DNA of 64,000 bases, from the NCBI RefSeq assembly GCF_002903165.1, contig NZ_PPSK01000011.1, positions 62,001 to 126,000 on the forward strand, written 5' to 3'. The notes beneath the pieces are model-generated. The model ran no database searches, was not told the origin of the DNA, and was given only the letters and a program-made list of their open reading frames with translations. A program made the position numbers and the translations under genes. This DNA comes from Halopseudomonas oceani (GTDB lineage: Bacteria; Pseudomonadota; Gammaproteobacteria; Pseudomonadales; Pseudomonadaceae). Numbering within the stretch: position 1 is the stretch's first letter; each line of letters opens with the position of its first letter. Below, piece by piece: positions 43,075 to 52,400 of the stretch.

Positions 43075-44135
43075 CACCGGATCAGGTTTTTGCGCGTTGG
43101 GTGCGCGCGTCGCTATTGCTGTTTGCAGTGGTGTTTTGCTACTTCCTGGCGGCGGATCTGTGGATGCCGCTGACGCCGCAGTCGCGGGTCATTCATCCGG
43201 TTATCCGTGTGGCACCGCAGGTTTCAGGTCAGGTCGTCGATGTTGCCGTCGTGGACAACCAGCATGTCACTGCCGGTGATCTGCTCTTCAGGATTGATTC
43301 TCGCCCTTATGAACTCGCGCTTCAGCAAGCACAGCTGGCGCTGGAGGCTGCCGAGCGAGATAACGCCGGCATTGATGCTTCAATCGCCGCAGCGCGGGCG
43401 CAGGTACGTGCTGCCGAGGTACGCAGCGCCGAGTTGGGGCGTGAGCGCGACCGCATGCAGGCACTGCTCACCAGCCACAACGTCTCGCGGCAAAGTTACG
43501 ATCAGATTCTCGCCAGCCAGCAGGCGGCTCAGGCAGAGGTGACGAGCCTGCGGGCGCAGGTGCAGCAGCTGGAAGTGCAGCGTGGTGATGGTGATCAGGA
43601 CAACCTTCGTTTGCGTCAGGCACGCAATGCGCTTGAGCAGGCAAGGCTGAACCTCAGCTACACCGAGGTGCGGGCCGAGAGCGATGGTGTGGTATCCAAC
43701 CTGCAGGTTCGTCCCGGCACCTACGCCGTTGCCGGCAACTCGCTGGCGGCGCTGGTCGCGGATGATGCCGATGTAGTGGCAGATTTCCGCGAGAAGTCGC
43801 TGGTGCATATGGATATCGGCGAGCCAGCGGCGGTGGTCTTCGATGCCATGCCGGGGCGGGTATTCCGCGCTCACCTTGCCGGCATCGCCGCAGGTACCCA
43901 GCAGGGCCAGCTGTTACCTGATGGTTCGCTGGCAGCGCCGGAAACCTCTGACCGCTGGGTACGTGACGCCCAGCGCCAGCGAGTTCATCTGACGCTGGAC
44001 GAAGAGCCCGGACTGCTGTCGACATTCCCCACTGGCGCACGCGCCACGGTGCAGTTGTTCCCGGTGGGCGGGCCTGCTCACTGGCTGGGTAGCCTGCAGA
44101 TTCGCCTGATCAGCCTGATGCACTACATCTACTGA
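43071..44135 (+). CDS. HlyD/EmrA-family membrane fusion protein
   Basis: 354 residues. N-terminal anchor helix (about 12-30), lipoyl half-motifs (VIRVAPQVSGQVVDVAVVDNQHVTAGDLLFRID and SYTEVRAESDGVVSNLQVRPG), a coiled-coil hairpin between them (about 75-180) and beta-barrel parts. It bridges an inner-membrane pump to an outer-membrane channel. Overlap with the regulator and adjacency to a DUF2955 membrane protein point to an efflux system of the AaeAB/EmrAB kind. No outer-membrane factor gene is nearby. Confidence 0.9.
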   Translation: MTPDQVFARWVRASLLLFAVVFCYFLAADLWMPLTPQSRVIHPVIRVAPQVSGQVVDVAVVDNQHVTAGDLLFRIDSRPYELALQQAQLALEAAERDNAGIDASIAAARAQVRAAEVRSAELGRERDRMQALLTSHNVSRQSYDQILASQQAAQAEVTSLRAQVQQLEVQRGDGDQDNLRLRQARNALEQARLNLSYTEVRAESDGVVSNLQVRPGTYAVAGNSLAALVADDADVVADFREKSLVHMDIGEPAAVVFDAMPGRVFRAHLAGIAAGTQQGQLLPDGSLAAPETSDRWVRDAQRQRVHLTLDEEPGLLSTFPTGARATVQLFPVGGPAHWLGSLQIRLISLMHYIY

Positions 44136-44142
44136 GGCCGTC

Positions 44143-45198
44143 ATGAAACCCATTCTGCTGACCAGCAAGCGGCACCTCGACAGTAACGACGTGCGCCAGT
44201 GTCTGCGTATTGCCTTTGGCGGCATGCTCGGTTTCTTGCTGTGCAAGCTGATGGGCTGGAACTACGGTGCGTTCTTCGTGGTGCAGCCAATTTTGCTGCT
44301 GGGATTGGTGCCGGTCATCAATGCGCATCTGTTGCGGCAGTTCATTGCCAATATGCTGGTTGTAACCTTGGCGGTATTGGTGGTGCAGGGGATGTTCGGT
44401 GACAAGCCGGTGCCGATGACGCTGTTGGTGATGGGCATGTTTGCAGCGTTGTTTGCTCAGATGAGCCGTGGTCCCAACTTCTTGTTTGGTGCCATGTCGG
44501 TCGTCAACATGTCGATGCAACTGCATTTTGCCAGTTATCCGCAGTCCGATATTGGCGACATTGTGGCCAGTAATATCGTATCGGTGTTCAGCACCCTGTT
44601 CATTGCCTTGTTGATGCAGGTGGTGTTTCCCGATGTCGACCCGCGCAAGCCCCGTCCGGCGTTGAACAAGTCGGCCAGCACCCGGCGCCATGAGGTCATT
44701 TTGGCCACCATAGTGGCGACCCTGTCGTATATCGTGTTTCAGGTATTCAACCTGCAGAGTGGACTGTCGGCGCAGGTGGCGAGCATTCTGGTGCTGTTTC
44801 CCCTGAACTGGCGCGGCGCCGGGCCGGCTGGCTGGAACCGGGTGCTGGGGACGCTGGTAGGCTGCAACCTGGGACTGGTCGTTCAACTGGTGTTGCTGGA
44901 TCACTTCGACGTGCTGCCATTTGTGGCTGCGGGGCTCTGGGTCTGCCTGATGTTGTTCGCCCGTGTCCATATGCTGGAGGGCGGTTCCGGTGCGGGCTTT
45001 GCTGCGCTGACCACTATGGCAATCCTGTTTGGTCAATATCTGACACCGCGGCAGGACTTGTTCTACAGTGATTTGTACCGGTTCTGGTCGCTGTCACTGT
45101 CAGTGCTGCTGTCATTATCGGCGATCTATCTGTTGCACCTGTTGCTCGACCGTTTTGCAGCTACCCGCTGGGCTCCGCCGCCGCCGGTTTCGGTTTGA
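44143..45198 (+). CDS. DUF2955 / FUSC-like inner-membrane transporter
   Basis: 351 residues, with eight to ten predicted membrane helices in two sets, joined by a short cytosolic loop (PDVDPRKPRPALNKSASTRRH, about 167-187). DUF2955 proteins are related to the fusaric-acid/aromatic acid exporters and sit next to HlyD-type proteins. It is probably the pump of this SlyA-controlled operon; the substrate is unknown. It starts eight bases after the HlyD-type gene ends. Confidence 0.85.
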   Translation: MKPILLTSKRHLDSNDVRQCLRIAFGGMLGFLLCKLMGWNYGAFFVVQPILLLGLVPVINAHLLRQFIANMLVVTLAVLVVQGMFGDKPVPMTLLVMGMFAALFAQMSRGPNFLFGAMSVVNMSMQLHFASYPQSDIGDIVASNIVSVFSTLFIALLMQVVFPDVDPRKPRPALNKSASTRRHEVILATIVATLSYIVFQVFNLQSGLSAQVASILVLFPLNWRGAGPAGWNRVLGTLVGCNLGLVVQLVLLDHFDVLPFVAAGLWVCLMLFARVHMLEGGSGAGFAALTTMAILFGQYLTPRQDLFYSDLYRFWSLSLSVLLSLSAIYLLHLLLDRFAATRWAPPPPVSV

Positions 45199-45261
45199 CC
45201 GTAGTGTCTGGGCTGGTCGGCGGGTATCATGTGCCGACCTTCCTGGCTGGGGAATTCCTGC

Positions 45262-46710
45262 ATGTTGCGGTTTTTGCGTCCGGTGCTGTTCGTTTGCGGC
45301 ATCCTGGTACTGATCATGGCCGGTCTGATGCTCAGCGTCGCGGTTTTCGCCTGGTGGCGTCAGGACCCGGAGATGCAGGTTTTCCTGACGTCATTTGCCA
45401 TTACGCTGGCCTGCGGTCTGTTGCTGGTGCTGGGGTGCCGTGATCGGGGGTTTCATCTGGTTTCGCGCCAGCTGTATCTGCTCACCAGTCTCAGTTGGGT
45501 GCTGCTTTCACTGTTCGGCGCACTGCCACTGTTCTTCAGCCACTTTCAGCTCAGTGCCGAAGACGCCGTGTTCGAAGCGGTGTCTGGCATCACCACCACC
45601 GGGTCTACCATCCTCAGCGGTATCGAAAATCTCGCACCAAGCTTGCTGCTCTGGCGCTCGCTGCTGCAATGGATCGGCGGTTTGGGCGTGATCGGCATGG
45701 CGGTATCCATCCTGCCGTTTCTGCGTGTTGGTGGTATGCGCCTGTTCCATACCGAGTCTTCCGACTGGTCGGACAAGTCGATCCCGCGGGTGCAGTCGCT
45801 GGCCCGCATGCTGGTCGCGACCTACCTGGGGCTGACGATCAGTTGTGTGTTCAGCTATTGGCTGGCCGGCATGAATCTGTTCGACGCGGTCAACCATGCC
45901 ATGGCGACCGTTTCCACTGGCGGCTTTGCTACCGATGATCGCTCCATGGGGCGGTTCCCGCTGGAGGTGCTGTGGGTGTCGATTCTGTTCATGACGCTCA
46001 GCGCGTTGCCGTTTACCTTGCTGATCGCCTTTTTTCGACGTCCCTCACTGCATGTGCTCAACAACCAGCAGGTGATCGGCTTTCTCTGCATCATCGGCGC
46101 GGTATCGCTGCTGCTGACTGCTGACCTGATTGATCTGCATGTCGCAGAGCCTTTCGTAGCCTTTACCCAGGCCACCTTCAACCTGGTGTCGGTGATTACC
46201 ACCACGGGCTTTGCGTCGGCCGACTACACCCAGTGGGGGACCTTCAGTATTGCCCTGTTCTTTGTGGTGATGTTCATTGGTGGTTGCTCCGGTTCCACCA
46301 GTGGCGGCATGAAGGTGTTTCGTTTCCAGCTCAGCTACCTGTTCCTGCGGAGCCAAATCAACAAGCTGATCCACCCCAACGGGGTGTTTGTTACCCAGTA
46401 CAACGGCAGACCGGTGCAGGACGACATTATCCTCTCGGCCGTGGCCTTCTCCTTTCTGTTTTTCATGACGCTGGCTGTGGTAACGCTGTTGCTGGCGCTG
46501 ATGGGCCTGGACTTGCTGACCAGTCTGACTGCAGCAGCGACGGCGTTGACCAACGTAGGGCCGGGGCTGGGCGATATCATCGGGCCGGCCGGTAATTTTG
46601 CTACCCTGCCGGTGCCAGCGAAGTGGCTACTGTCGTTCGCGATGCTGATGGGGCGGCTGGAGCTGCTGACGTTGATGGTGCTCTTTACGCCGGTGTTCTG
46701 GCGTGGCTAA
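45262..46710 (+). CDS. trkH: Trk potassium uptake protein, TrkH
   Basis: 482-residue membrane subunit of the Trk K+ channel. Pore-loop repeats can be seen in SGITTTGSTIL, ATVSTGGFATDD, VSVITTTGFASADY and TALTNVGPGLGDI, each with the glycine used for K+ selectivity. About ten to twelve helices. GGGGAA precedes the ATG at 45262. TrkA follows after 27 bp, giving a complete trkH-trkA unit for osmoadaptation. Confidence 0.95.
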   Translation: MLRFLRPVLFVCGILVLIMAGLMLSVAVFAWWRQDPEMQVFLTSFAITLACGLLLVLGCRDRGFHLVSRQLYLLTSLSWVLLSLFGALPLFFSHFQLSAEDAVFEAVSGITTTGSTILSGIENLAPSLLLWRSLLQWIGGLGVIGMAVSILPFLRVGGMRLFHTESSDWSDKSIPRVQSLARMLVATYLGLTISCVFSYWLAGMNLFDAVNHAMATVSTGGFATDDRSMGRFPLEVLWVSILFMTLSALPFTLLIAFFRRPSLHVLNNQQVIGFLCIIGAVSLLLTADLIDLHVAEPFVAFTQATFNLVSVITTTGFASADYTQWGTFSIALFFVVMFIGGCSGSTSGGMKVFRFQLSYLFLRSQINKLIHPNGVFVTQYNGRPVQDDIILSAVAFSFLFFMTLAVVTLLLALMGLDLLTSLTAAATALTNVGPGLGDIIGPAGNFATLPVPAKWLLSFAMLMGRLELLTLMVLFTPVFWRG

Positions 46711-46737
46711 CGTACGATTGAAAGGGGAAGGTGCATG

Positions 46738-48126
46738 ATGCGCATCATCGTGCTGGGCGCTGGCCAGGTTGGTCGTAGTCTGGTGGAACAGCTGGTCGGC
46801 GAGAAAAACCACATTACGGTGGTGGACCGCGACCCTGAGCGTTTGCAGCTTCTGCAGGAAATGCACGGCGCCCATGGGATAAAGACGATCTGCGCCCACG
46901 GAGCTCATCCGGTCACCCTGTCCAAGGCCGGCGCCGAGGATGCCGACATGCTGGTGGCAGTGACCAATAGTGATGAGGTCAACATGATCGCCTGTCAGGT
47001 CGCCCAGTCACTGTTCAATGTGCCGAACAAGATTGCCCGGGTCCGAGAGCAGGGGTATCTAACTCAGAACCGGGCCTTGTTTGCCAAGAGTGCGGTGCCG
47101 GTCGACGTGCTGATCAACCCTGAGGCGCTGGTAACTCAGCACCTGAAAAAACTGATCCGCTACCCGGGGGCCCTGCAGGTAATCAATTTCGCCGACGGTC
47201 TGGCGCAGCTGGTAGCCGTGCGTGCCTCCAATGGTGGTGCGCTGGTGGGGCAGCGTATTTCCAAGCTGCGCGAGCGTTTGCCAGCGGTGGAAATCAGGGT
47301 GGCGGCGATCTTTCGCAAGAACCATGCGGTCATCCCCGATGGGGATACTCTGATTCAGGATGGGGACGAGGTTTTCTTCGTCGCCGCCAGGCCAGATATC
47401 CGGTTGGTCCTCAATGAGTTACGGCGGCGGGAAAAACCCTACAAGCGGATCGTTATTGCCGGTGGTGGCAATATCGGTGCGCGGCTGGCCAGCGTGCTGG
47501 AAGATGACTATCGGGTGAAGATCATCGAGCAGGATATGGGGCGTTGCCAGTACCTGTCGCAAAACCTGCGCCGTGCAACTGTCCTCAATGGCAGCGCGTC
47601 AGATCGTGAGCTGTTGCTGGAGGAGAGCATTGAGTCGGCGGATGTCTATCTGGCGCTGACGAATGACGATGAAGCCAACATCATGTCGTCAATGCTGGCC
47701 AAGCGGATGGGCGCCCGCACGGTGATTACCCTGATCAGCAATCCGGCCTACGCCGACCTGGTGCAGGGTGGCAGTATCGATATCGCCATCTCGCCACAAC
47801 AGGCCACCATCGGTGCTTTGCTGACCCATGTGCGGCGCGGTGACGTGGTTGCGGTACACTCGCTGCGTCGCGGTACGGCTGAGGCGATGGAAGCGATTGC
47901 CCATGGTGATCCACAGAGTTCGCAGGTAGTGGGCAAGCGGATAGACGAGTTGCCGTTGCCGCCAGGGGCTATGGTCGGGGCGCTGGTGCGTGGTGAGGAT
48001 GTCATGATCGCCCACGATAGTACCCAGATTGAAGAAGGTGACCACGTTATTGTCATCGTGCCCGACAAGCACGATATGCAGGCGATTGAGCGGTTGTTTC
48101 AGGTCGGCCTTACTTTCCTGCTTTAG
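46738..48126 (+). CDS. trkA: Trk potassium uptake regulator TrkA
   Basis: 462 residues in two RCK halves. Each has a Rossmann NAD-binding motif (IIVLGAGQVGRSL at the start and IVIAGGGNIGARLAS at about 238) followed by a TrkA-C domain. It gates the TrkH channel from the cytosolic side. Tandem ATGs at 46735 and 46738; the second has better spacing to GAAGG. Confidence 0.95.
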   Translation: MRIIVLGAGQVGRSLVEQLVGEKNHITVVDRDPERLQLLQEMHGAHGIKTICAHGAHPVTLSKAGAEDADMLVAVTNSDEVNMIACQVAQSLFNVPNKIARVREQGYLTQNRALFAKSAVPVDVLINPEALVTQHLKKLIRYPGALQVINFADGLAQLVAVRASNGGALVGQRISKLRERLPAVEIRVAAIFRKNHAVIPDGDTLIQDGDEVFFVAARPDIRLVLNELRRREKPYKRIVIAGGGNIGARLASVLEDDYRVKIIEQDMGRCQYLSQNLRRATVLNGSASDRELLLEESIESADVYLALTNDDEANIMSSMLAKRMGARTVITLISNPAYADLVQGGSIDIAISPQQATIGALLTHVRRGDVVAVHSLRRGTAEAMEAIAHGDPQSSQVVGKRIDELPLPPGAMVGALVRGEDVMIAHDSTQIEEGDHVIVIVPDKHDMQAIERLFQVGLTFLL

Positions 48127-48147
48127 CCGATGTTGCACCTCAGCGGT

Positions 48148-48173
48148 CATCGCCCGCCAAGCGGCAGGCGATG
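48148..48173. terminator. Hairpin between convergent trkA and gcvR-like genes
   Basis: CATCGCC (48148-48154) pairs with GGCGATG (48167-48173), with an inner GCC/GGC pairing after one mismatch. No T-run follows, so it is only a weak terminator candidate. Confidence 0.45.
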
Positions 48174-48191
48174 GGAGGCTGGCCTTCGCGC

Positions 48192-48707
48192 CTAGTCTGC
48201 GTCCCGCAGCTCGAGCATCAGGTCGTCGGTGAGGTTTTCCAGCGCATCGCGCAGCGCATCCAGATCGGTCTGCGGATAGACGCCGAGGCGGGCTTCGGCC
48301 TTGAATAGCAGGTCGGCGCTCATCGGCGCAGGCGCGCACTCGGTTTCCAGTGACTCTACGTTGACGCCGTGACTGGCCAGTACGCGAGAGACTTCGTGCA
48401 CAATCCCGGCACGGTCGTTGGCAACCAGACTCAGCTGCAGGGTGCGCTGTTGAGGCTCTTCTGCCTGCCCGCTGATGGCGACCTGGACATTGATGCCCTG
48501 AGCGCTGAGGCCTTCCAGGTCAATGCGCAGCGCTTCCAGCTGATCATTTGCCACGTCGACGCGCAAGATCCCGGCGAACTGTCCGGCCATGCGCGCCATC
48601 CGACTTTCCAGCCAGTTGCCGCCATGCCGATTGATGGTCTGCGCCAAGCTTTCTACCAGGCCGGGTTTGTCGGCGGAGATGACGGTGATTACGAGCGGGG
48701 TGGTCAT
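48192..48707 (-). CDS. GcvR-like double ACT-domain protein
   Basis: 171 residues consisting of two ACT domains (about 5-75 and 90-165: VITVISADKPGLVESLAQTINRHGGN and LSLVANDRAGIVHEVSRVLASHGVNVESLET). It resembles GcvR, which in E. coli binds GcvA and represses gcvTHP when glycine is low. A link to the gcv operon in this window is plausible but not shown; no gcvA lies in the window. Confidence 0.88.
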   Translation of the reverse strand: MTTPLVITVISADKPGLVESLAQTINRHGGNWLESRMARMAGQFAGILRVDVANDQLEALRIDLEGLSAQGINVQVAISGQAEEPQQRTLQLSLVANDRAGIVHEVSRVLASHGVNVESLETECAPAPMSADLLFKAEARLGVYPQTDLDALRDALENLTDDLMLELRDAD

Positions 48708-48734
48708 GCGATGTCTCCTCAGGTCAGGCGGTGA

Positions 48735-49616
48735 TCAGCCTTGATAATAGTTACCGCCGGTGGCGGTCATTTCCTGGCAGTTCGCTTCCAGGTTTTCGAA
48801 GTCGTATTCGGACAGGCCAACGTATTCGAGAATGGCTGAGCCGACGGTGTTCCACTCGTGGTCAACCGGATGATTGCCCAGCACACGGTAGGCCTGGCAG
48901 ATATGCTCTGCCATTTTCAGGATGGCCAGCAGGTTCTTCTGTACCGGATCGTTGCCCAGCGGGGAAAGGAACACCTGCTCGGTGTTGTGGTGGCTGGCGA
49001 TGGCGTCGCACAGGTGGCGCGGCAGCAGCCAGGATTTGGCGGTGTAGTAGCCGATCACCGCGTGGTTGGTGTTCATTCGATCGTTTTCCACATCGACCAG
49101 GCGTACCTGATCCTGTGCATAGGATTCTTCCATCACTTCGATGTAGTAGGGGAAGCGACTGAGCATTAGCGGGATGCCGCAGTTGTGAAACAGGCCGAGG
49201 GCATAGGCCTCGTCCGGCTCGACACAGCCGATACGCTTGGCTAGCGTCATGCAGGTCATAGCTACGTCCTGCGCGCTGTCCCAGAAGCGGTTCAGGTTGA
49301 CGATATTCTCATCGGTCAGCTCGCCACGAATGGACTGGGCGTTGACGATATTGACCACGCGGCTCACGCCGAGCAGGCTGACCGCTTGTTGAATCGAGCT
49401 GATACGGTTGGCCAGGCCAAAGAACGGGGAGTTGACTACTTTCAGCAAACTGCCCGAAAGCCCCGGATCCTGGCTGATCAATCTGGCGATGACCTTCGGA
49501 TCCGGGTCTGGCATCAGTTGCTCCATCTGCAGGTCGACCATGATCTGCGGCTGCGGTGGTACGCTGATGCCTTGCAGGGCGTTACTGATCTGCTGGTCGG
49601 TGAGCTCCGATGTCAT
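48735..49616 (-). CDS. HDOD domain protein
   Basis: 293 residues. HDOD pattern: PPQPQIMVDLQ at the N-terminus, SQDPGLSGSLLKVVNSPFFGLANRISSIQQAVSLLGVSRVVNIV (about 48-92), then ALGLFHNCGIPLML and HHNTEQVFLS. HDOD proteins are non-catalytic relatives of HD phosphohydrolases used in signalling and motility control. No second domain is present. It lies next to the GcvR-like gene but no functional link is evident. Confidence 0.9.
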   Translation of the reverse strand: MTSELTDQQISNALQGISVPPQPQIMVDLQMEQLMPDPDPKVIARLISQDPGLSGSLLKVVNSPFFGLANRISSIQQAVSLLGVSRVVNIVNAQSIRGELTDENIVNLNRFWDSAQDVAMTCMTLAKRIGCVEPDEAYALGLFHNCGIPLMLSRFPYYIEVMEESYAQDQVRLVDVENDRMNTNHAVIGYYTAKSWLLPRHLCDAIASHHNTEQVFLSPLGNDPVQKNLLAILKMAEHICQAYRVLGNHPVDHEWNTVGSAILEYVGLSEYDFENLEANCQEMTATGGNYYQG

Positions 49617-49733
49617 GGCCTGGGTCCACTGATGAGTTGAACTACCGAGTTTAGCCGGAGACTGGGGCGCTTGGCACCCTGTATAATGGCCCGCTGCCTA
49701 CATTCTTTCCTTGCCTGCTTCAGGAGCCCCCTC

Positions 49734-50927
49734 ATGTCTTTGCCCAGCCTGCGACTCAACGCCAATGCCGACCGGCGTATTCGGGGAGGCCACCTTTGGG
49801 TCTTCAGTAATGAGGTGGATACCGCGCTGACACCGCTGACGGCCTTTGAGCCGGGGCAGCAGGCACAGCTGGAAGCTGCGGGTGGCAAACCCCTCGGGCT
49901 GGTCTGTGTCAGCCCCAACAACCTGATCTGTGCGCGCCTGTTCAGTCGCGACACCCGTCACCCGCTGGACAAGTCTCTGCTGGTGCATCGCTTCAAGGTG
50001 GCCCTGAGCCTGCGTGAGCGGCTGTTCGACAAGCCGTTCTATCGTCTGGTTTACGGCGAGTCGGATTTTCTGCCGGGGCTGGTGATCGACCGTTTTGGCG
50101 ACTACTTCGTAGTGCAGATCGCCAACCCCGGTATGGAGCAGGTGCGTGGCGACATCGTTGATGCGCTGGTGCAGGTGTTCAAACCGCAGGCTGTGCTGTT
50201 CAAGAACGACAGTGGCGCGCGCAAGCTGGAAGGGCTGGAGTCCTACGTTGAGGATGCGTTTGGTGAGATGCCTGAACTGGTCGCCCTGGAAGAGAACGGC
50301 GTGCGTTTTGAAGCCCCGGTGCGCGAGGGGCAGAAAACCGGCTGGTTCTACGATCACCGCGCCAACCGCGCGCGTCTTGCGCCTTATGTCGCGGGCAAGC
50401 GGGTGCTGGATTTGTACAGCTATGTCGGCGGCTGGGGCGTTCAGGCAGCCGCCTTCGGTGCCAGTGAAGTCATGTGCGTCGACAGCTCTGCTCCGGCGTT
50501 GGACCGGGTGGAAGCTAACGCAGAGCTCAATGGCGTGGCGGAAAAGATGCTGGTGGTAGAGGGCGATGTGATGGCCGCGCTGAAGGAACTGAAGAGCGCC
50601 GGCGAGCGCTTCGACGTGGTGATTGCCGATCCGCCCGCCTTTATCAAGAAACGCAAGGATATTCGCAACGGCGAAGCCGCGTATCGTCGTCTCAATGAGC
50701 AGGCCATGCGGCTGCTGAACAAGGACGGGATTCTGGTCTCGGCATCCTGCTCCATGCACCTGGAAGAGGATCGTCTGCGTGATGCCCTGCTGGGTGCCAG
50801 CCGTCATCTGGACCGCAACCTGATCATCACCGAACGAGGCTTCCAGGGCGCCGACCATCCCCTGCACCCGGCGATTCCGGAGACCGGTTATATCAAGGCT
50901 TTGTTTTGTCGGGTGACGCCGGCCTGA
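49734..50927 (+). CDS. RlmI-like 23S rRNA (cytosine-C5) methyltransferase
   Basis: 397 residues: N-terminal PUA domain (LRLNANADRRIRGGHLWVFSNEV), a middle domain, and a C-terminal Rossmann methyltransferase with VLDLYSYVGGWGVQAAAFGA, the motif DPPAFIKKRKDIRNGEAAYRRLNEQAMRLL and the catalytic cysteine in LVSASCSMHLEEDRL. Length equals E. coli RlmI (396), which methylates C1962 of 23S rRNA. AGGAGC precedes the ATG; earlier in-frame ATGs are too far upstream. Confidence 0.9.
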   Translation: MSLPSLRLNANADRRIRGGHLWVFSNEVDTALTPLTAFEPGQQAQLEAAGGKPLGLVCVSPNNLICARLFSRDTRHPLDKSLLVHRFKVALSLRERLFDKPFYRLVYGESDFLPGLVIDRFGDYFVVQIANPGMEQVRGDIVDALVQVFKPQAVLFKNDSGARKLEGLESYVEDAFGEMPELVALEENGVRFEAPVREGQKTGWFYDHRANRARLAPYVAGKRVLDLYSYVGGWGVQAAAFGASEVMCVDSSAPALDRVEANAELNGVAEKMLVVEGDVMAALKELKSAGERFDVVIADPPAFIKKRKDIRNGEAAYRRLNEQAMRLLNKDGILVSASCSMHLEEDRLRDALLGASRHLDRNLIITERGFQGADHPLHPAIPETGYIKALFCRVTPA

Positions 50928-50946
50928 CGCCGGCTTCATACCGGCG

Positions 50947-50976
50947 AGCGGCAAGCCGCAAGCTTCAAGCTGCAAG
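50947..50976. repeat. Dispersed repeat AGCGGCAAGC / AGCTTCAAGC, second copy
   Basis: The sequence AGCGGCAAGCCGCAAGCTTCAAGCTGCAAG carries the same 10-base units as at 15487-15510, in a different order. It lies just before the terminator following the methyltransferase gene. Confidence 0.55.
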
Positions 50977-51012
50977 AAAAAACCGCGCGGAGTTGAATCG
51001 CGCGGTTTTTTT
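50977..51012. terminator. Strong bidirectional intrinsic terminator
   Basis: CCGCGCG (50983-50989) pairs with CGCGCGG (50999-51005) across a 9-nt loop, with A6 before and T7 after. It should end the methyltransferase transcript and that of the convergent HAD gene. Confidence 0.88.
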
Positions 51013-51099
51013 ATGCTGACTTTAGCCGCAGCTCCTTATTTAAACCCTTGAGAATCTCGCTGCAGGTGCGAATCTGGTTTTGCTTCCAGCTGCTGCGCG

Positions 51100-51753
51100 T
51101 CAGCGCAGACTGATGACCGGCCAGCCCTGGGCTTCGGCGTGGGCGCGCAGGGTGTCGTCCGGGTCTACCGCGACGGGATGGTCGACCATGCTCAGCAGCG
51201 GCAGGTCATTGTGCGAGTCGCTGTAGAAGTGACTGCCTTCCAGGGTGCGATTATTTTCCAGCAGCCAGCGCTCCAGTCGGCTGACCTTGCCGTCGCGGAA
51301 GCAGGGAATGTCGGCGGTGCGTCCTGTGTAGCGCCCGTCAGTCTTCTCGCACTCGGTCGCCAGCAGAATGTCGATGCCCAGGTGGCGGGCTATCGGGCCG
51401 GTGATGAAGCGGTTGGTGGCGGTGATGATCATCAAGGTGTCGCCGGCCTGACGGTGGCGCTCGATCAGTGTCTGCGCTTTGGGTAGCACGATGGGCAGGA
51501 TCTTCTCTTGCATGAACTGCCGGTGCCACGCATCGAGCTGCTCGGTCGGGTGCTCGCCGAGTAGTTGCAGGCAGAAGTTCAGGTAAATCTGAATGTCCAG
51601 CCGTCCGGCCAGATAGTCGTTGAAGAACTGATCGTTGCGCGCCTTGTACTCGTCCGGATCGACGATCCGATGGGCAACGATGAACTCGCCCCAGGCGTGG
51701 TCGCTGTCCCCGCCAAGCAGGGTATTGTCGAGGTCAAAAATGGCGAGTGACAC
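51100..51753 (-). CDS. HAD-IB family phosphatase (SerB-like)
   Basis: 217 residues. HAD motif I is [14 protein letters not shown], motif II lies in MIITATNRF, motif III and IV in [13 protein letters not shown]. The C1 cap is all-helical, as in SerB relatives. The homologue upstream of rppH in P. aeruginosa (PA0335) has been proposed to act as histidinol-phosphate phosphatase; this gene may do the same, but another phosphomonoester is possible. It is divergent from rppH. Confidence 0.87.
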   Translation of the reverse strand: MSLAIFDLDNTLLGGDSDHAWGEFIVAHRIVDPDEYKARNDQFFNDYLAGRLDIQIYLNFCLQLLGEHPTEQLDAWHRQFMQEKILPIVLPKAQTLIERHRQAGDTLMIITATNRFITGPIARHLGIDILLATECEKTDGRYTGRTADIPCFRDGKVSRLERWLLENNRTLEGSHFYSDSHNDLPLLSMVDHPVAVDPDDTLRAHAEAQGWPVISLR

Positions 51754-51909
51754 GGGTGTTCTCCTGAGTCGGTTGGCGGCCCGCTAGAATAATCGAGTCC
51801 GTCGGTAAATGCCCGTAATCACTGACATCAATCGGTGGCATATCCGTAATTGCTGCTACGCCGTGCTTTGTGGAACAATGCGGTGATAATTGAATAAGGG
51901 ATAGTGGCT

Positions 51910-52398
51910 GTGATTGACCCCGATGGTTTCAGACCCAACGTCGGCATCATCCTGACCAATGAGTTGGGGCAGGTGCTTTGGGCAAGGCGCATCGGCCAGG
52001 ATTCGTGGCAATTCCCGCAGGGCGGCATTCAGCGTCATGAAAGCCCCGAGCAGGCGCTTTACCGCGAGTTGCATGAAGAGGTTGGTCTGCTGCCTGATGA
52101 TGTCGAAATTCTTGCCTGCACCCGTGGCTGGCTCCGCTATCGTTTGCCGCAACGCCTGATCCGCAGCCATTCGCAGCCGGTCTGTGTCGGGCAAAAACAG
52201 AAGTGGTTTTTGCTCAGACTAAAGGCCGAGGATCAGCGGGTTTGCATGACCTGTAGCGCAAAACCGGAATTCGACGGCTGGCGCTGGGTCAGTTACTGGT
52301 ATCCTTTGGGTCAGGTTGTCCCATTCAAACGCGATGTCTATCGGCGTGCCATGAAGGAACTTGCGCCGAGACTGCTCTCTAGCCTGCCGGGTAGTTGA
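51910..52398 (+). CDS. rppH: RNA pyrophosphohydrolase
   Basis: 162 residues. The Nudix box [23 protein letters not shown] is complete. Starts [18 protein letters not shown] from the GTG at 51910, the usual pseudomonad N-terminus, with AAGGG about ten bases upstream; another GTG two codons earlier is possible. RppH removes pyrophosphate from mRNA 5-prime ends and so starts decay. It is followed after two bases by ptsP, as in E. coli and Pseudomonas. Confidence 0.95.
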   Translation: MIDPDGFRPNVGIILTNELGQVLWARRIGQDSWQFPQGGIQRHESPEQALYRELHEEVGLLPDDVEILACTRGWLRYRLPQRLIRSHSQPVCVGQKQKWFLLRLKAEDQRVCMTCSAKPEFDGWRWVSYWYPLGQVVPFKRDVYRRAMKELAPRLLSSLPGS

Positions 52399-52400
52399 AT

